From contig NZ_AUHC01000001.1 of assembly GCF_000422985.1 (NCBI RefSeq), forward strand, positions 372,001 to 436,000: a stretch of 64,000 nt of DNA, written 5' to 3'. Below, in pieces: positions 10,355 through 19,474 of the stretch. The position numbers were made by a program, and so were the translations under genes. Below the pieces are notes generated by a model. It had not been told where the DNA came from. It did no database searches and was given only the letters and a program-made list of their open reading frames with translations. The number at the start of each line of letters is the position of its first letter. Position 1 is the first letter of the stretch. The DNA is from Erythrobacter cryptus DSM 12079 (GTDB lineage Bacteria > Pseudomonadota > Alphaproteobacteria > Sphingomonadales > Sphingomonadaceae).

Positions 10355-12121
10355 ATGGCGCAATATGATCTCATCATCCGCGGCGGCACGATTGTCGATG
10401 GCACGGGCGCTCCAGCCTTCACTGGCGATGTGGCGATCCGCGACGGGCTGATCGCCGCGGTCGGCGCGGTCTCCGGCAGCGCGCGCGAGGAGATCGACGC
10501 CACCGGCAAGATCGTCACCCCCGGCTTTGTCGATATCCACACCCATTACGACGGTCAGGCGACCTGGGACCAGGAGATGGCCCCATCGAGCTGGCACGGG
10601 GTCACCACCGTCATCATGGGAAATTGCGGGGTCGGCTTCGCCCCGGCGAGGCCCGATCGCCACGAATGGCTCATCAGCCTGATGGAGGGAGTGGAGGACA
10701 TCCCCGGCACCGCGCTTGCCGAAGGGATCACCTGGGATTGGGAGACCTTCCCCGAATATCTCGACGCGCTGGAAAAGCTCCCCCGTACGGTCGATGTCGC
10801 CACCCATGTGCCCCATGGGGCGGTGCGCGCCTATGTGCTGGGTGATCGGGAGCGTCCAGGCGCGGTGCCCACCGCGGAAGACATCGCCGAGATGAGCCGC
10901 ATCGTCGAGGAAGGCGTGCGCGCCGGGGCGCTCGGCTTTTCCACCTCGCGCACGGTGCTGCACAAGTCGGTCGATGGCGAGCTGGTGCCCGGCACCACCG
11001 CCACCCCCGAGGAGCTGATGGCGATCGGCCGGGCCATGGGCCGCGCCGTCGCCGCGGGCGGCCATGCAGTGTTCGAGATGGCAAGCGACCTCAAGCGCGA
11101 ATGGAACGAGTTTGCCTGGATGGGCCGCTTGAGCCGCGAGGCGCGCATTCCCGTCACCTTTGCGGCGCTGCAATCGATCGCCAAGGAAATGCCGCTCGAT
11201 GAACAGATCGCGGCGATGCGCGCCGAAAATGCCAAGGGCGCCAATATCGTCGCCCAGATCGCACTGCGCGGCAATGGCATCATCATGGCCTGGCAGGGCA
11301 CCGTCCACCCCTTCCGCTTCCGCCCGAGCTGGCAGAAAATCGCCGATCTGTCGTGGGAGGAACAGAAGGCCCACCTGCTCGATCCCGCCTTCAAGGCACA
11401 ACTTCTGGCCGAACCCAATGATTTCAGCAGCGCACCGGCTGATATTGGCGGCGTGGTGATGGCCATCGCCATGGGCTGGAGCCTGCAATACGAGATGGAT
11501 CCCGATTTCGATTACGAGCCGGGGCCGGAGGCAAGCATCAATGCCCGCGCTGCGGCCGCCGGCGTGGCCCCGCAGGAATATGCCTACGACCTTCTGTGCC
11601 GCGACGAGGGCCGGGGCTTCATCTATCTGCCGATACTCAACTATGCCGATGGCAATCTCGATTTTCTGGTGCCGCTCCAGCACGCCGAGGACACAGTCAA
11701 TTCGCTTTCGGACGGCGGGGCCCATTGCGGCACGATCTGCGATGCCGCCTCGCCCACCTTCATGCTCGAGCACTGGGTCAAGGGGCGCAGGCGCGGGGCA
11801 CGCATCGCGCTCGAACATGCGATCAAGCGCCAGTGCCATGACACCGCGCGGCTCTATGGCCTCGAGGACCGCGGGGTGATCGCGCCGGGATATCTTGCCG
11901 ATTGCAACGTGATCGACCTCGAACGCCTCAAGCTCGGCAAGCCCTGGCTCGCCTTCGATCTGCCCGCCGGCGGCAAGCGGTTGCTGCAGAAGGCCGAAGG
12001 CTATGTCGCCACGATCAAGAGCGGGGTGGTGACCTTCCGCGAAGGCAAGTGGACGGGCGCAACGCCGGGCGGGCTCATCCGCGGGCCACAGCGTGCACAG
12101 CTGGCCGAGGCGGCCGAATAG
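10355..12121 (+). CDS. D-aminoacylase-like amidohydrolase
   Basis: 588 residues, cytoplasmic. It belongs to the amidohydrolase superfamily near N-acyl-D-amino-acid deacylases and dihydroorotase-like enzymes. The small beta-sandwich start (YDLIIRGGTIVDGTG) precedes the metal-binding DIHTHYDGQ with His62 and His64. MGNCGVGFAPARP follows, typical of the D-aminoacylase subgroup. SDGGAHCGT near the C-terminus supplies the likely metal-site aspartate. The C-terminal part (GVIAPGYLADCNVIDL) closes the sandwich. The start has a strong purine-rich ribosome binding site. It stands alone between phaZ and the convergent dnaN, 16 bases away. The true substrate is unknown; proteins of this type often have no proven activity. 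Confidence 0.82.
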   Translation: MAQYDLIIRGGTIVDGTGAPAFTGDVAIRDGLIAAVGAVSGSAREEIDATGKIVTPGFVDIHTHYDGQATWDQEMAPSSWHGVTTVIMGNCGVGFAPARPDRHEWLISLMEGVEDIPGTALAEGITWDWETFPEYLDALEKLPRTVDVATHVPHGAVRAYVLGDRERPGAVPTAEDIAEMSRIVEEGVRAGALGFSTSRTVLHKSVDGELVPGTTATPEELMAIGRAMGRAVAAGGHAVFEMASDLKREWNEFAWMGRLSREARIPVTFAALQSIAKEMPLDEQIAAMRAENAKGANIVAQIALRGNGIIMAWQGTVHPFRFRPSWQKIADLSWEEQKAHLLDPAFKAQLLAEPNDFSSAPADIGGVVMAIAMGWSLQYEMDPDFDYEPGPEASINARAAAAGVAPQEYAYDLLCRDEGRGFIYLPILNYADGNLDFLVPLQHAEDTVNSLSDGGAHCGTICDAASPTFMLEHWVKGRRRGARIALEHAIKRQCHDTARLYGLEDRGVIAPGYLADCNVIDLERLKLGKPWLAFDLPAGGKRLLQKAEGYVATIKSGVVTFREGKWTGATPGGLIRGPQRAQLAEAAE

Positions 12122-12137
12122 GCCGCTCCGCGCCGCG

Positions 12138-13265
12138 TCACACCCGCATCGGCATCAGCACATAGAGGGCGCGGGCCTGATCGTCCTCGCGGATCAGCGT
12201 CGGCGCCCCGGCGTCGGCGAGGTGGATTTCCACGCTCTCGCCATCGATCTGGGCGAGAATGTCCTTGAGGTAATTGGCATTAAAGCCGATCTCCATGGCG
12301 CTCGCGCGGTATTCGGCGGCCAGTTCCTCCGCCGCAGTGCCATTGTCGGGCGAGGTGACCGAGAGCGTCACCCGGTCATTGTCCAGCGCGATCTTGACGG
12401 CGCGGGTCTTTTCCGTGGCAATGGTGGCGACGCGATCGACCCCGGCATAGAGCAGCTTGGGATCGACCTTGAGCAGCTTGTCATTGGCGGTAGGGATCAC
12501 CCGGCTGTAATCGGGGAAGGTGCCATCGATCAGCTTGGAGGTGAGCACCACCCCGCCCTCGCCGCCGAGGGTGAAGCGGATCTTGCTGGCCGAAAGGTCG
12601 ACAAGCACATTGCCGTCCATCGCTTCCTCGAGCAGCTTCCTGAGTTCACCCACCGCCTTTCGCGGCACGATCACATCGGGCATTCCGGCAGCGCCCTCGG
12701 GCCGCGGCAGGGTGAAGCGCGCAAGGCGGTGGCCATCGGTGGCCGCGGCCTTGAGCAAAGGCTCCGCCTCATCGCTCACATGGAGGAAGATGCCATTGAG
12801 GTAGTAGCGCGTTTCCTCGGTCGAGATGGCAAAGCGGGTGCGATCGATGAGTTCGGCAAGCAGCCGCGCGGGCAGTTCGAAGCTGGTCGGCAGATCGCCC
12901 TCGACGATCACCGGAAAATCATCGCGCGGCAAGGTTGGCAGCTTGAAGTTTGAACGGCCTGCCTTGACCTCGAGCCGGTTGTCGACGGTGGCAAGGCTCA
13001 CCTGGCTGCCTTCGGGCAGCTTGCGCGCGATGTCGAACAGGAGGTGGGCCGAAACCGTGATCGCCCCGGGCGCAGCAACCGCAGAGGCGGTCATCGTCTC
13101 GACCACCTGGAGATCAAGATCGGTCGCCATCACCCGCACGCTGCCGCCGGCATCGGCATCGATCAGCACGTTGGAAAGGATGGGGATGGTGTTGCGCCGC
13201 TCGACCACGGATTGAACATGGGAGAGACACCTCAGCAGCGTCGCGCGTTCGATCGTGGCCTTCAT
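12138..13265 (-). CDS. dnaN: DNA polymerase III beta sliding clamp
   Basis: 375 residues, standard length. It forms the ring-shaped dimer that tethers DNA polymerase III to DNA. MKATIERATLLRCLSHVQSVVERRNTIPILSNVL is the normal opening, and three clamp-fold domains follow, with the C-terminus ending in the usual YVLMPMRV that forms part of the protein-binding pocket. It lies between a convergent amidohydrolase and the fabD-fabG pair, not beside dnaA. Its own promoter probably sits in the 164-base gap upstream, but none could be picked with confidence. Confidence 0.98.
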   Translation of the reverse strand: MKATIERATLLRCLSHVQSVVERRNTIPILSNVLIDADAGGSVRVMATDLDLQVVETMTASAVAAPGAITVSAHLLFDIARKLPEGSQVSLATVDNRLEVKAGRSNFKLPTLPRDDFPVIVEGDLPTSFELPARLLAELIDRTRFAISTEETRYYLNGIFLHVSDEAEPLLKAAATDGHRLARFTLPRPEGAAGMPDVIVPRKAVGELRKLLEEAMDGNVLVDLSASKIRFTLGGEGGVVLTSKLIDGTFPDYSRVIPTANDKLLKVDPKLLYAGVDRVATIATEKTRAVKIALDNDRVTLSVTSPDNGTAAEELAAEYRASAMEIGFNANYLKDILAQIDGESVEIHLADAGAPTLIREDDQARALYVLMPMRV

Positions 13266-13429
13266 CGCTTGTCCCTATCGGTCCTCAAGACGCCAAGGCG
13301 GCAAAGGAATCGCCCCCAAGCGCCGGAAAGTCCGCAAAACCTTAGCGCCGGTGGCAACAGGGGCAAGTTGGCGGCTGTGCAAGCGGCGACTGGGCTGGGG
13401 ATAAGGGGGGGCGCTGCGACCTCGAAGGC

Positions 13430-14194
13430 CTACCCCACCATCGCCATGCCGCCGTTGACGTGCAAAGTCTCGCCGGTGACATAGGCCGCTTCGCGGCTGG
13501 CAAGATAGGCCACCGCCGCGCCGATCTCGGCCGCCTCGCCCATCCGGCCCATCGGGATGCGGGCATTGATCGCGGCCTGCTGTTTCTCGTCAAGCGCGGC
13601 GGTCATCGCGGTGCGGATGAAGCCGGGGGCGACGCAGTTGGCGGTGATTCCGCGGCTGGCCACTTCCTGGGCAAAGGCCTTGGTCATGCCGGTCAGCCCG
13701 GCCTTGGCGGCGCAATAGTTCATCTGCCCGGGATTGCCGGTGGCCCCCACCACCGAGGTGATGTTGACGATCCGACCGAAGCGCGCCTTCATCATCGGCT
13801 TTGCCGCCGCGCGCATCAGCCGAAAGGCAGCTTCGAGATTGATGCGGATCACCTGATCCCATTCCTCGTCCTTCATCCTCAGGGCAAGGTTGTCGCGGGT
13901 GATCCCGGCATTGTTGACGAGGATCTCGATCGACCCCAGCGTGTCGAGCGTGGCCGGCACCAGTTCCTCGACCTGCTGGGGATCGCCAAGATCGCAGGTG
14001 ATCTCGACATGGCCATCGTGGTCATGGTGGGGATAGGCCTCGTTGAGCTCGTCGCGAAAGGCGCGCAGCTTGGCCGCGTTCGAGCCGGACAGCGCAAGGC
14101 GCGCCCCTTGCGCTGCGAGCGCATGGGCGATGGCCGAGCCGATGCCCCCGCTCGCGCCGGTGACCAGCGCGTTCATGCCCTTCAATGAAAACAT
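13430..14194 (-). CDS. fabG: 3-oxoacyl-ACP reductase FabG
   Basis: 254 residues. It reduces 3-oxoacyl-ACP with NADPH in fatty acid elongation. The Rossmann glycine motif TGASGGIG is at residues 12-19, NNAG at 94-97 and the catalytic triad at Ser147, Tyr160 and Lys164 (NYCAAK). The ending HVNGGMAMVG is typical of FabG. Its start overlaps the fabD stop by one base, so the two are translationally linked. acpP and fabF, which commonly follow fabG, are absent; 164 bases later dnaN begins. The annotation is firm because of the partner gene. Confidence 0.95.
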   Translation of the reverse strand: MFSLKGMNALVTGASGGIGSAIAHALAAQGARLALSGSNAAKLRAFRDELNEAYPHHDHDGHVEITCDLGDPQQVEELVPATLDTLGSIEILVNNAGITRDNLALRMKDEEWDQVIRINLEAAFRLMRAAAKPMMKARFGRIVNITSVVGATGNPGQMNYCAAKAGLTGMTKAFAQEVASRGITANCVAPGFIRTAMTAALDEKQQAAINARIPMGRMGEAAEIGAAVAYLASREAAYVTGETLHVNGGMAMVG

Positions 14195-15132
14195 CAGGCG
14201 ATCTCCCTGGCAAAGGCCTCAAGGTCGGCCATGGTGACAAGGCTTCTGACTTCGGCCTCACCATCGATCCGGCTGACCATCGGCCCCAGCACCTTTGCCC
14301 CCAGCTCGACAAAGCTTTCCACCCCATCGGCGCGCATGGCAAGCACGCTTTCGCGCCAGCGCACGCGGCCTGTCACCTGCGTGACCAGCAGTCCCGCCTC
14401 GGTCTCGGGATCGCTCACCGCGGCAGCGGTGACATTGGCATAGAGCGGCAAGGTGAAGGCTCCGGGCGGCGTCGCAGCGAGCGCCTCGGCCATGCGCGCT
14501 GCCGCCGGGGCCATCAGCGAGCAATGGAACGGCGCTGAGACATTGAGCATCATCGCGCGCCTGATCCCGTGCTCCTTGGCCAGCGCCACCGCGCGCTCGA
14601 TCGCGCCCTTGTGGCCCGAGATCACCACCTGGGTGGGATCATTGTCATTGGCAACCTCGCACACCTCGCCCTCGGCTGCGGCCTGGGCCAGCGCCTCGGC
14701 CTCGGCAAGACCGGCGCCGAGCAGCACCGCCATCGCCCCCTCGCCCACCGGCACGGCCTCCTGCATCGCCTCGCCGCGCAGGCGCAGCAGCCGCGCGGTA
14801 TCGGCAAGGCTGAAGGCCCCGACCGCGCAGAGCGCCGCATATTCACCGAGCGAATGGCCGGCGACACAAGCGCCGTGCTCGGCAAGGGCAATGCCGAAAT
14901 CGCGCTCGAGCACCCGCAGCGTGGCAATGGCATTGGCCATGATCGCCGGCTGGGCATTGGCGGTGAGGGTGAGCACGTCCTCCGGCCCTTCGCGCATCAG
15001 CTGTGAAAGCTTTTGCTTGAGGGCCTCGTCCACCTCCTCGAAGACCTCGCGCGCGGCGAGGCTCGCCGCGGCAAGTTCCGCCCCCATGCCGACCTTCTGG
15101 CTGCCCTGCCCCGGAAAGAGAAACGCGCGCAT
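14194..15132 (-). CDS. fabD: Malonyl-CoA:ACP transacylase FabD
   Basis: 312 residues. It transfers malonyl from CoA to acyl carrier protein to start fatty acid chain elongation. FPGQGSQ is at residues 6-12, the nucleophile is Ser94 in AGHSLGEY and the catalytic His203 lies in APFHCSLM. These are the complete set for the family and the length is normal. It is the first gene of a two-gene unit with fabG. The 38-base gap to the LD-carboxypeptidase stop suggests that gene may be cotranscribed from upstream. Confidence 0.96.
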   Translation of the reverse strand: MRAFLFPGQGSQKVGMGAELAAASLAAREVFEEVDEALKQKLSQLMREGPEDVLTLTANAQPAIMANAIATLRVLERDFGIALAEHGACVAGHSLGEYAALCAVGAFSLADTARLLRLRGEAMQEAVPVGEGAMAVLLGAGLAEAEALAQAAAEGEVCEVANDNDPTQVVISGHKGAIERAVALAKEHGIRRAMMLNVSAPFHCSLMAPAAARMAEALAATPPGAFTLPLYANVTAAAVSDPETEAGLLVTQVTGRVRWRESVLAMRADGVESFVELGAKVLGPMVSRIDGEAEVRSLVTMADLEAFAREIA

Positions 15133-15170
15133 GTGCCGATCCCGTGCTTAGGTGATTTTGGCGCGCGCCG

Positions 15171-16001
15171 TTAGGCCTGCACGGGCGGGCTGGCAAGCCC
15201 GAAGGGCACCACGTGATTGGCCGCATTGTGCCCGATCAGCGCGCGGCCGAGATAGGCAATGCCCGCCCGGGCGCACCAGAAGCGCGCGATCTCCTCCTCG
15301 CTCTGCCCAAACTCCACATAATTTTCAGGCACATCGGTGATCGCACCGAGCCTGAGGCCAGCAAGCCGCGGGAGCGTTGCGGCCAGGTGGAAGAACAGAC
15401 GATCGATCGCATAGAGGTGTTCGGAAACCTCCTCGACCATCAGCACATGGCCGGCCAGATCGGGCATCAGCGGCGTGCCGGTGAGCATGGCGAGGGTGAT
15501 GAGGTTGAAGGCCGCCGCGGGCGTGGTGCCATCGAGGCTCGGCTCGACCCCGCTGGTATCTCCTTCAAGCCAGCGCAGCACGCGCCGGATCGCCTCGCGC
15601 CCGCCTTCGGACAGGGCGCTTACCGGCATGTGGCCATGCACGCTCTGGCCGATCCCGGCGCGATAGAGCGCGGCCAACAGGTAGCCGCAATCGGAAAAGC
15701 CGACATAGGTCTTGGCCCGCGCGGCTGCGTTCATCTGCGCCACTGCGGCCTCGGCAATGCGGTTCGAGCCATAGCCGCCCTTGGCAAACCACACGACATC
15801 GAAGGCAGGATCATTGGCGCAGTCGAGCAGCGCCGAGAGGCGCAAGAGGTCGTCCCCGGCAAAGTGCCCGGCGCGGGCAAAGCACTGCTCGTGAAATGCC
15901 ACCGTGAGCCCCGGAAACTCGGCCGCGACCAGCGCCAGCAATGCATCGCGGTGGGCGGGCGTGATCGGCGTGGCAGGGGCGCAGACTGCGATATTGGTCA
16001 T
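15171..16001 (-). CDS. LD-carboxypeptidase, peptidase family S66
   Basis: 276 residues without a signal peptide, so cytoplasmic. Family members remove the terminal D-alanine from murein tetrapeptides during peptidoglycan recycling; a subset (MccF-like) gives microcin C resistance. WFAKGGYGSNRI matches the family's ARGGYG element. The likely nucleophile is Ser103 in VGFSDCG. The catalytic glutamate is expected in VEEVSEHLYAIDR and the histidine in IGHNAANHVVPFG near the C-terminus. It is divergent from a MurC/Mpl-like ligase 56 bases away, which fits a recycling role over antibiotic immunity. Substrate specificity is inferred. Confidence 0.85.
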   Translation of the reverse strand: MTNIAVCAPATPITPAHRDALLALVAAEFPGLTVAFHEQCFARAGHFAGDDLLRLSALLDCANDPAFDVVWFAKGGYGSNRIAEAAVAQMNAAARAKTYVGFSDCGYLLAALYRAGIGQSVHGHMPVSALSEGGREAIRRVLRWLEGDTSGVEPSLDGTTPAAAFNLITLAMLTGTPLMPDLAGHVLMVEEVSEHLYAIDRLFFHLAATLPRLAGLRLGAITDVPENYVEFGQSEEEIARFWCARAGIAYLGRALIGHNAANHVVPFGLASPPVQA

Positions 16002-16057
16002 GGGTTCAAGCCTAGGGCGCTTGTCAGTGCCGGTGCAAGCCCATATGGATCGCGCGC

Positions 16058-17485
16058 ATGGACGAAGGGATCACCGCCGGGTCGCTTGCGGGTCGGCCCC
16101 TGTTTTTCTGCGGTATCGGCGGATCGGGGATGCTGCCGCTGGCACAGATCGCGCGCGGGCTCGGCCATCCCGTGGCCGGGTCCGATCGCAGCCGCGACCA
16201 GGGGCGCACGCCCGACAAGTTCGCCTGGCTCGAAGCCCATGGCTTTGCGCTCCATCCCCAGGACGGCAGCGGGATCACCTCGCCCGAGCAGGTGCTGATC
16301 GCCTCGGCCGCGATCGAGGAGAGCGTGCCCGAAGTCGCCCGCGCCAAGGCCCTGGGCTGCCTGCGCCTGAGCCGGGCCGAATTGCTCGCCAGCCTGTTCA
16401 ACGCCGCCGATCATCGCATCGCGGTGGGCGGCACCTCGGGCAAATCCACCGTGACCGGGATGATCGCCTGGATCCTCAAGGAAAGCGGGCTTGATCCCAC
16501 GGTGATGAACGGGGCGGTGATGAAGAACTTCGTCACTCCGGACAATCCCTATGCCAGCGCGCGGATCGGCGCGCCGGGCCTGTTCGTCAGCGAGGTGGAT
16601 GAAAGCGACGGCTCGATCGCGCTTTACCGGCCCAGTATCGCGGTGCTGCTCAATGTCAGTCTTGATCACAAGAGCATCGAGGAACTGCGTGTTCTGTTTG
16701 GCAATTTTGTGGCGGCAAGCCAGACCGCGGTGATCAATCTCGACAGCGAGGAGGCGGCCCATCTCGCCAACCAGGCGCGGCGCAAGGTGACCTTCGGGAT
16801 CAGGGCGGTGAAGGCCGACATCGCGGTGGAGCCGGATTCGATCGACCAGAGCCCGCTCGGCATCCGCGCCGCGGTGCTCGACAACCGCCGGCGCGAAGTG
16901 TTCCCGCTGATCCTGCCGATGCCGGGGCTGCACAACCTTGCCAATGCGCTGGCGGCGATCGCGGCGGCGAGCGCTGCGGGCATCGGGATCGACCGGGCGG
17001 TCTATGCCCTGCGCAGCTTTGCCGGCCTTGCGCGCCGGTTCGACGTGATCGGCACCTCGCCTCAGGGGATCACGGTGATCGATGATTTTGGCCACAACCC
17101 GGAAAAATGCGCCGCCACGCTGCGCACGCTCAAGGCCAGCGAAGGCCGGGTGATCGCCTTCTTCCAGCCCCATGGCTATGGCCCGCTGCGCCAGATGGGG
17201 CACGAACTTGCCGCCACCTTCGCGCGAGAGCTGGGGCCGGATGACATCACCATCATGTGCGATCCGGTCTATTTCGGCGGCACGGTTGATCGCAGCGAGG
17301 GCACGGAGCGGATCGTCGATCTGATCACCGCCGCGGGCCGCCATGCCGAGCACATCCCCGAGCGCAACGCCTGCGCCGATAGGATCGTCGCGTTGGCGCG
17401 CCCGGGAGACAGGATCGTGGTGATGGGCGCGCGCGATGACACGCTGACGCAGTTTGCCCAAGCGCTGCTCGCCCGCCTGCCATGA
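16058..17485 (+). CDS. MurC/Mpl-like Mur ligase
   Basis: 475 residues, with the three Mur ligase domains. The N-terminal Rossmann part shows FFCGIGGSGMLPLA, as in MurC and Mpl. The ATP loop is GGTSGKST at 124-131, where MurC and Mpl normally read GTHGKTT. The middle domain has EVDESDGS and NVSLDHKS, and the C-terminal domain has DDFGHNPEK in place of DDYAHHP. Mpl joins recycled tripeptide to UDP-MurNAc; MurC adds L-alanine. The loop substitutions and the divergent LD-carboxypeptidase neighbour suggest a recycling ligase or a related but distinct ligase, not the essential MurC. The ATG at 16058 lacks a clear ribosome binding site. Confidence 0.75.
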   Translation: MDEGITAGSLAGRPLFFCGIGGSGMLPLAQIARGLGHPVAGSDRSRDQGRTPDKFAWLEAHGFALHPQDGSGITSPEQVLIASAAIEESVPEVARAKALGCLRLSRAELLASLFNAADHRIAVGGTSGKSTVTGMIAWILKESGLDPTVMNGAVMKNFVTPDNPYASARIGAPGLFVSEVDESDGSIALYRPSIAVLLNVSLDHKSIEELRVLFGNFVAASQTAVINLDSEEAAHLANQARRKVTFGIRAVKADIAVEPDSIDQSPLGIRAAVLDNRRREVFPLILPMPGLHNLANALAAIAAASAAGIGIDRAVYALRSFAGLARRFDVIGTSPQGITVIDDFGHNPEKCAATLRTLKASEGRVIAFFQPHGYGPLRQMGHELAATFARELGPDDITIMCDPVYFGGTVDRSEGTERIVDLITAAGRHAEHIPERNACADRIVALARPGDRIVVMGARDDTLTQFAQALLARLP

Positions 17486-17769
17486 GCCTTTACGCCCGCG
17501 CACGGCGCCATGCCTGGCGGATGATGGGCGTGCTCGCCGCCGGCGTGGTGCTGGTGGTGCTGGTTGATCGGCTCGCCGGCCATTCCACCCTCGCCTTTGC
17601 CGCGGCGATCCTGATGCTGCTCATCGCCAATGCGCCGATGCTTGGCTTCAACTGCCCCACCTGCGGCAAGAACGCCTTCTTCCGCGGCGTGCTGGTGGTG
17701 CCCTGGCCCAACCGGCGCTGCACACGCTGCGGCAGCGATCTTGACGCGCCCGCTCCCCAAAATCGCTGA
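17482..17769 (+). CDS. Small two-TM protein with a zinc-ribbon tail
   Basis: 95 residues. Two hydrophobic segments, about 14-28 and 37-54, are followed by NCPTCGKNAFF and RRCTRCGSD. Cys58/Cys61 and Cys80/Cys83 form a likely four-cysteine zinc ribbon on the cytoplasmic or periplasmic side. The start overlaps the stop of the Mur ligase by four bases (ATGA), so translation is coupled. I do not recognise a named family. The coupling hints at a function near the ligase at the membrane, but this is inference. Confidence 0.75.
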   Translation: MSLYARARRHAWRMMGVLAAGVVLVVLVDRLAGHSTLAFAAAILMLLIANAPMLGFNCPTCGKNAFFRGVLVVPWPNRRCTRCGSDLDAPAPQNR

Positions 17770-17805
17770 TGGAGCAAGGGCCTTGCGCGCATTAGCCTTG
17801 CGCCC

Positions 17806-19347
17806 ATGCATCCGCGTGACTTCAGCCTCGACACCCTGCTTGCCAATTGCGCCCAGCGCCACGGGCACCGCCTTGCCAGCGTCGACGGATCCCAACGCCT
17901 GACCTATGCCGAGCTTGACGCGCGCGTTGCCAGCCTTGCCCGCTGGCTGCTCGCGCGAGGGATAAGCCCCGGCGATCGGGTGGCGCTGCTGCTCACCGAT
18001 GGAGCGCCGTTCCTCACCGGGCTGCTCGCCGCAGCGCGGATTGGGGCGATCGCGGTGCTCCTGAACTGGCGCCTCGCCCCGGGAGAGATTGCCTGGATCT
18101 GCGGCGATGCCCGCCCGGTGATGACCTTTGCCAACCCGCGCTTTGCCCACCTGCTGGCCGAGGCCGAGCCGGGCGAAGTGATCGCGGTTGACGAGCGGCA
18201 CGATGCCGAGGGCCAGTTCGAGACCATCGTCACCCGCGGCGATGACGCGGCCGGCTATCGCTACTATCTCGGGCTTGCGCTTGCCCCCGATCGGCCCGTC
18301 TACATGATGTACACCAGCGGCACCACCGGGCGACCCAAGGGCTGCCTGCAGGCGGGCAGTGCGGTGGCGGCAAGCGCGCTCGGCTTTGCCCAGCACCGCC
18401 GCTTCACGCATGAGGAAGTGCTGCTCTCCGTCAACCCGCTGTTCCACGTGGTGGGGATGCAGCAGGTCGCGGCGATGCTCGCCTGCGGGGGCACCAGCGT
18501 CTTTGCCGGGCGCGATGATGACAGCGCAGGCATTCTCGATCTTCTCCACCGCGAAGGCTGCACCACCACCAGCGCCTTTCCCACCATCTGCTTTCCGTGG
18601 CGCGCGATGGATGCGGTGCGCGGCGGGCGCATGCCGCTCACCAACTACACCGGCGGGGCCGGGACCGGGCGCCCCGAGATGTATGAATTCATCGAGAAGG
18701 AATGGGATGCGCGGGTGGTGGGCGGCTATGGCCAGACCGAGATCTGCGGCTTTGCCACCTTCATCGACTATCCCGACATGCTCGAGGCGCCGCGCTCGAT
18801 CGGCTGGACGCTGCCCCATGTCACCATGACCGTGCTCGATCCCGAGGGCCGGCACCTGCCCCCCGGCGAGGAGGGCGAGCTCGCCTTGCGCGGCCCCTCG
18901 GTGATGCTCGGCTATTGGAACAATCCCGAGGCGAGCGAAGCGGCGCTGGGCCACGGCTGGCTGCGCACCGGCGATCTTGGCACCATGGACGAGCGCGGGC
19001 GCAGCTACCTCCTCGGCCGCGCCAAGGAGCTGATCAAGACTGGCGGCGAAAACGTCTATCCGGCCGAGGTCGATGCCGTCTTTGCCGCCATGCCCGAAGT
19101 GGCCGATGCCGGCTGCTGCGGCGTGCCCGACAAAAAGTGGGGCGAGGCGGTCAAGGCCTTCGTGGTGCTCAAGCCCGGTATGAGCCTGACGCGCGAGGAG
19201 ATCACCCGCCGGTTCAAGGGCCAGATCGCCGGCTACAAGCGCCCGCGCTATATCGAGTTTGTTGACAGCCTGCCGCGCGACCCGATCGGCAAGCTGCTGC
19301 GCCGCGAACTCGCTGCCCGGCCGGTCACGCCCGATCAGGCCGCCTGA
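17806..19347 (+). CDS. AMP-forming acyl-CoA synthetase / ligase
   Basis: 513 residues of the ANL superfamily, which activates a carboxylic acid to an acyl-AMP and then usually a CoA thioester. The phosphate loop YTSGTTGRPKG is at 169-179. GYGQTE, the hinge aspartate region WLRTGDLG, GRAKELIKTGGENVYPAE and the C-terminal PIGKLLRREL with the catalytic lysine are all present. NPLFHVVGMQQ is like that in fatty-acid and crotonobetaine CoA ligases. The substrate cannot be read from sequence. It follows the small zinc-ribbon gene by 36 bases and may be in the same transcript. Confidence 0.88.
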   Translation: MHPRDFSLDTLLANCAQRHGHRLASVDGSQRLTYAELDARVASLARWLLARGISPGDRVALLLTDGAPFLTGLLAAARIGAIAVLLNWRLAPGEIAWICGDARPVMTFANPRFAHLLAEAEPGEVIAVDERHDAEGQFETIVTRGDDAAGYRYYLGLALAPDRPVYMMYTSGTTGRPKGCLQAGSAVAASALGFAQHRRFTHEEVLLSVNPLFHVVGMQQVAAMLACGGTSVFAGRDDDSAGILDLLHREGCTTTSAFPTICFPWRAMDAVRGGRMPLTNYTGGAGTGRPEMYEFIEKEWDARVVGGYGQTEICGFATFIDYPDMLEAPRSIGWTLPHVTMTVLDPEGRHLPPGEEGELALRGPSVMLGYWNNPEASEAALGHGWLRTGDLGTMDERGRSYLLGRAKELIKTGGENVYPAEVDAVFAAMPEVADAGCCGVPDKKWGEAVKAFVVLKPGMSLTREEITRRFKGQIAGYKRPRYIEFVDSLPRDPIGKLLRRELAARPVTPDQAA

Positions 19348-19389
19348 GGCCGAGGCGCGCCGGAACGGCTGCTCCACCCGATCCTGGCC

Positions 19390-19417
19390 TTGCAACTTGG
19401 TCACGGATTTGCAATCT
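19390..19417 (+). promoter_or_regulatory. Candidate promoter of the PmtA-like gene
   Basis: CTTGCAACTTG occurs here as it does upstream of phaC. TTGCAA at 19390-19395 is followed after 16 bases by CAATCT at 19412-19417. The -10 fits poorly, so the call rests on the shared upstream motif and on location in the 127-base gap. Confidence 0.25.
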
Positions 19418-19474
19418 GGCGGCCAGGAAGTGCTCTCCTCGTGCCGGGGGCGCGGCAGAGGATTACCCCCCATT

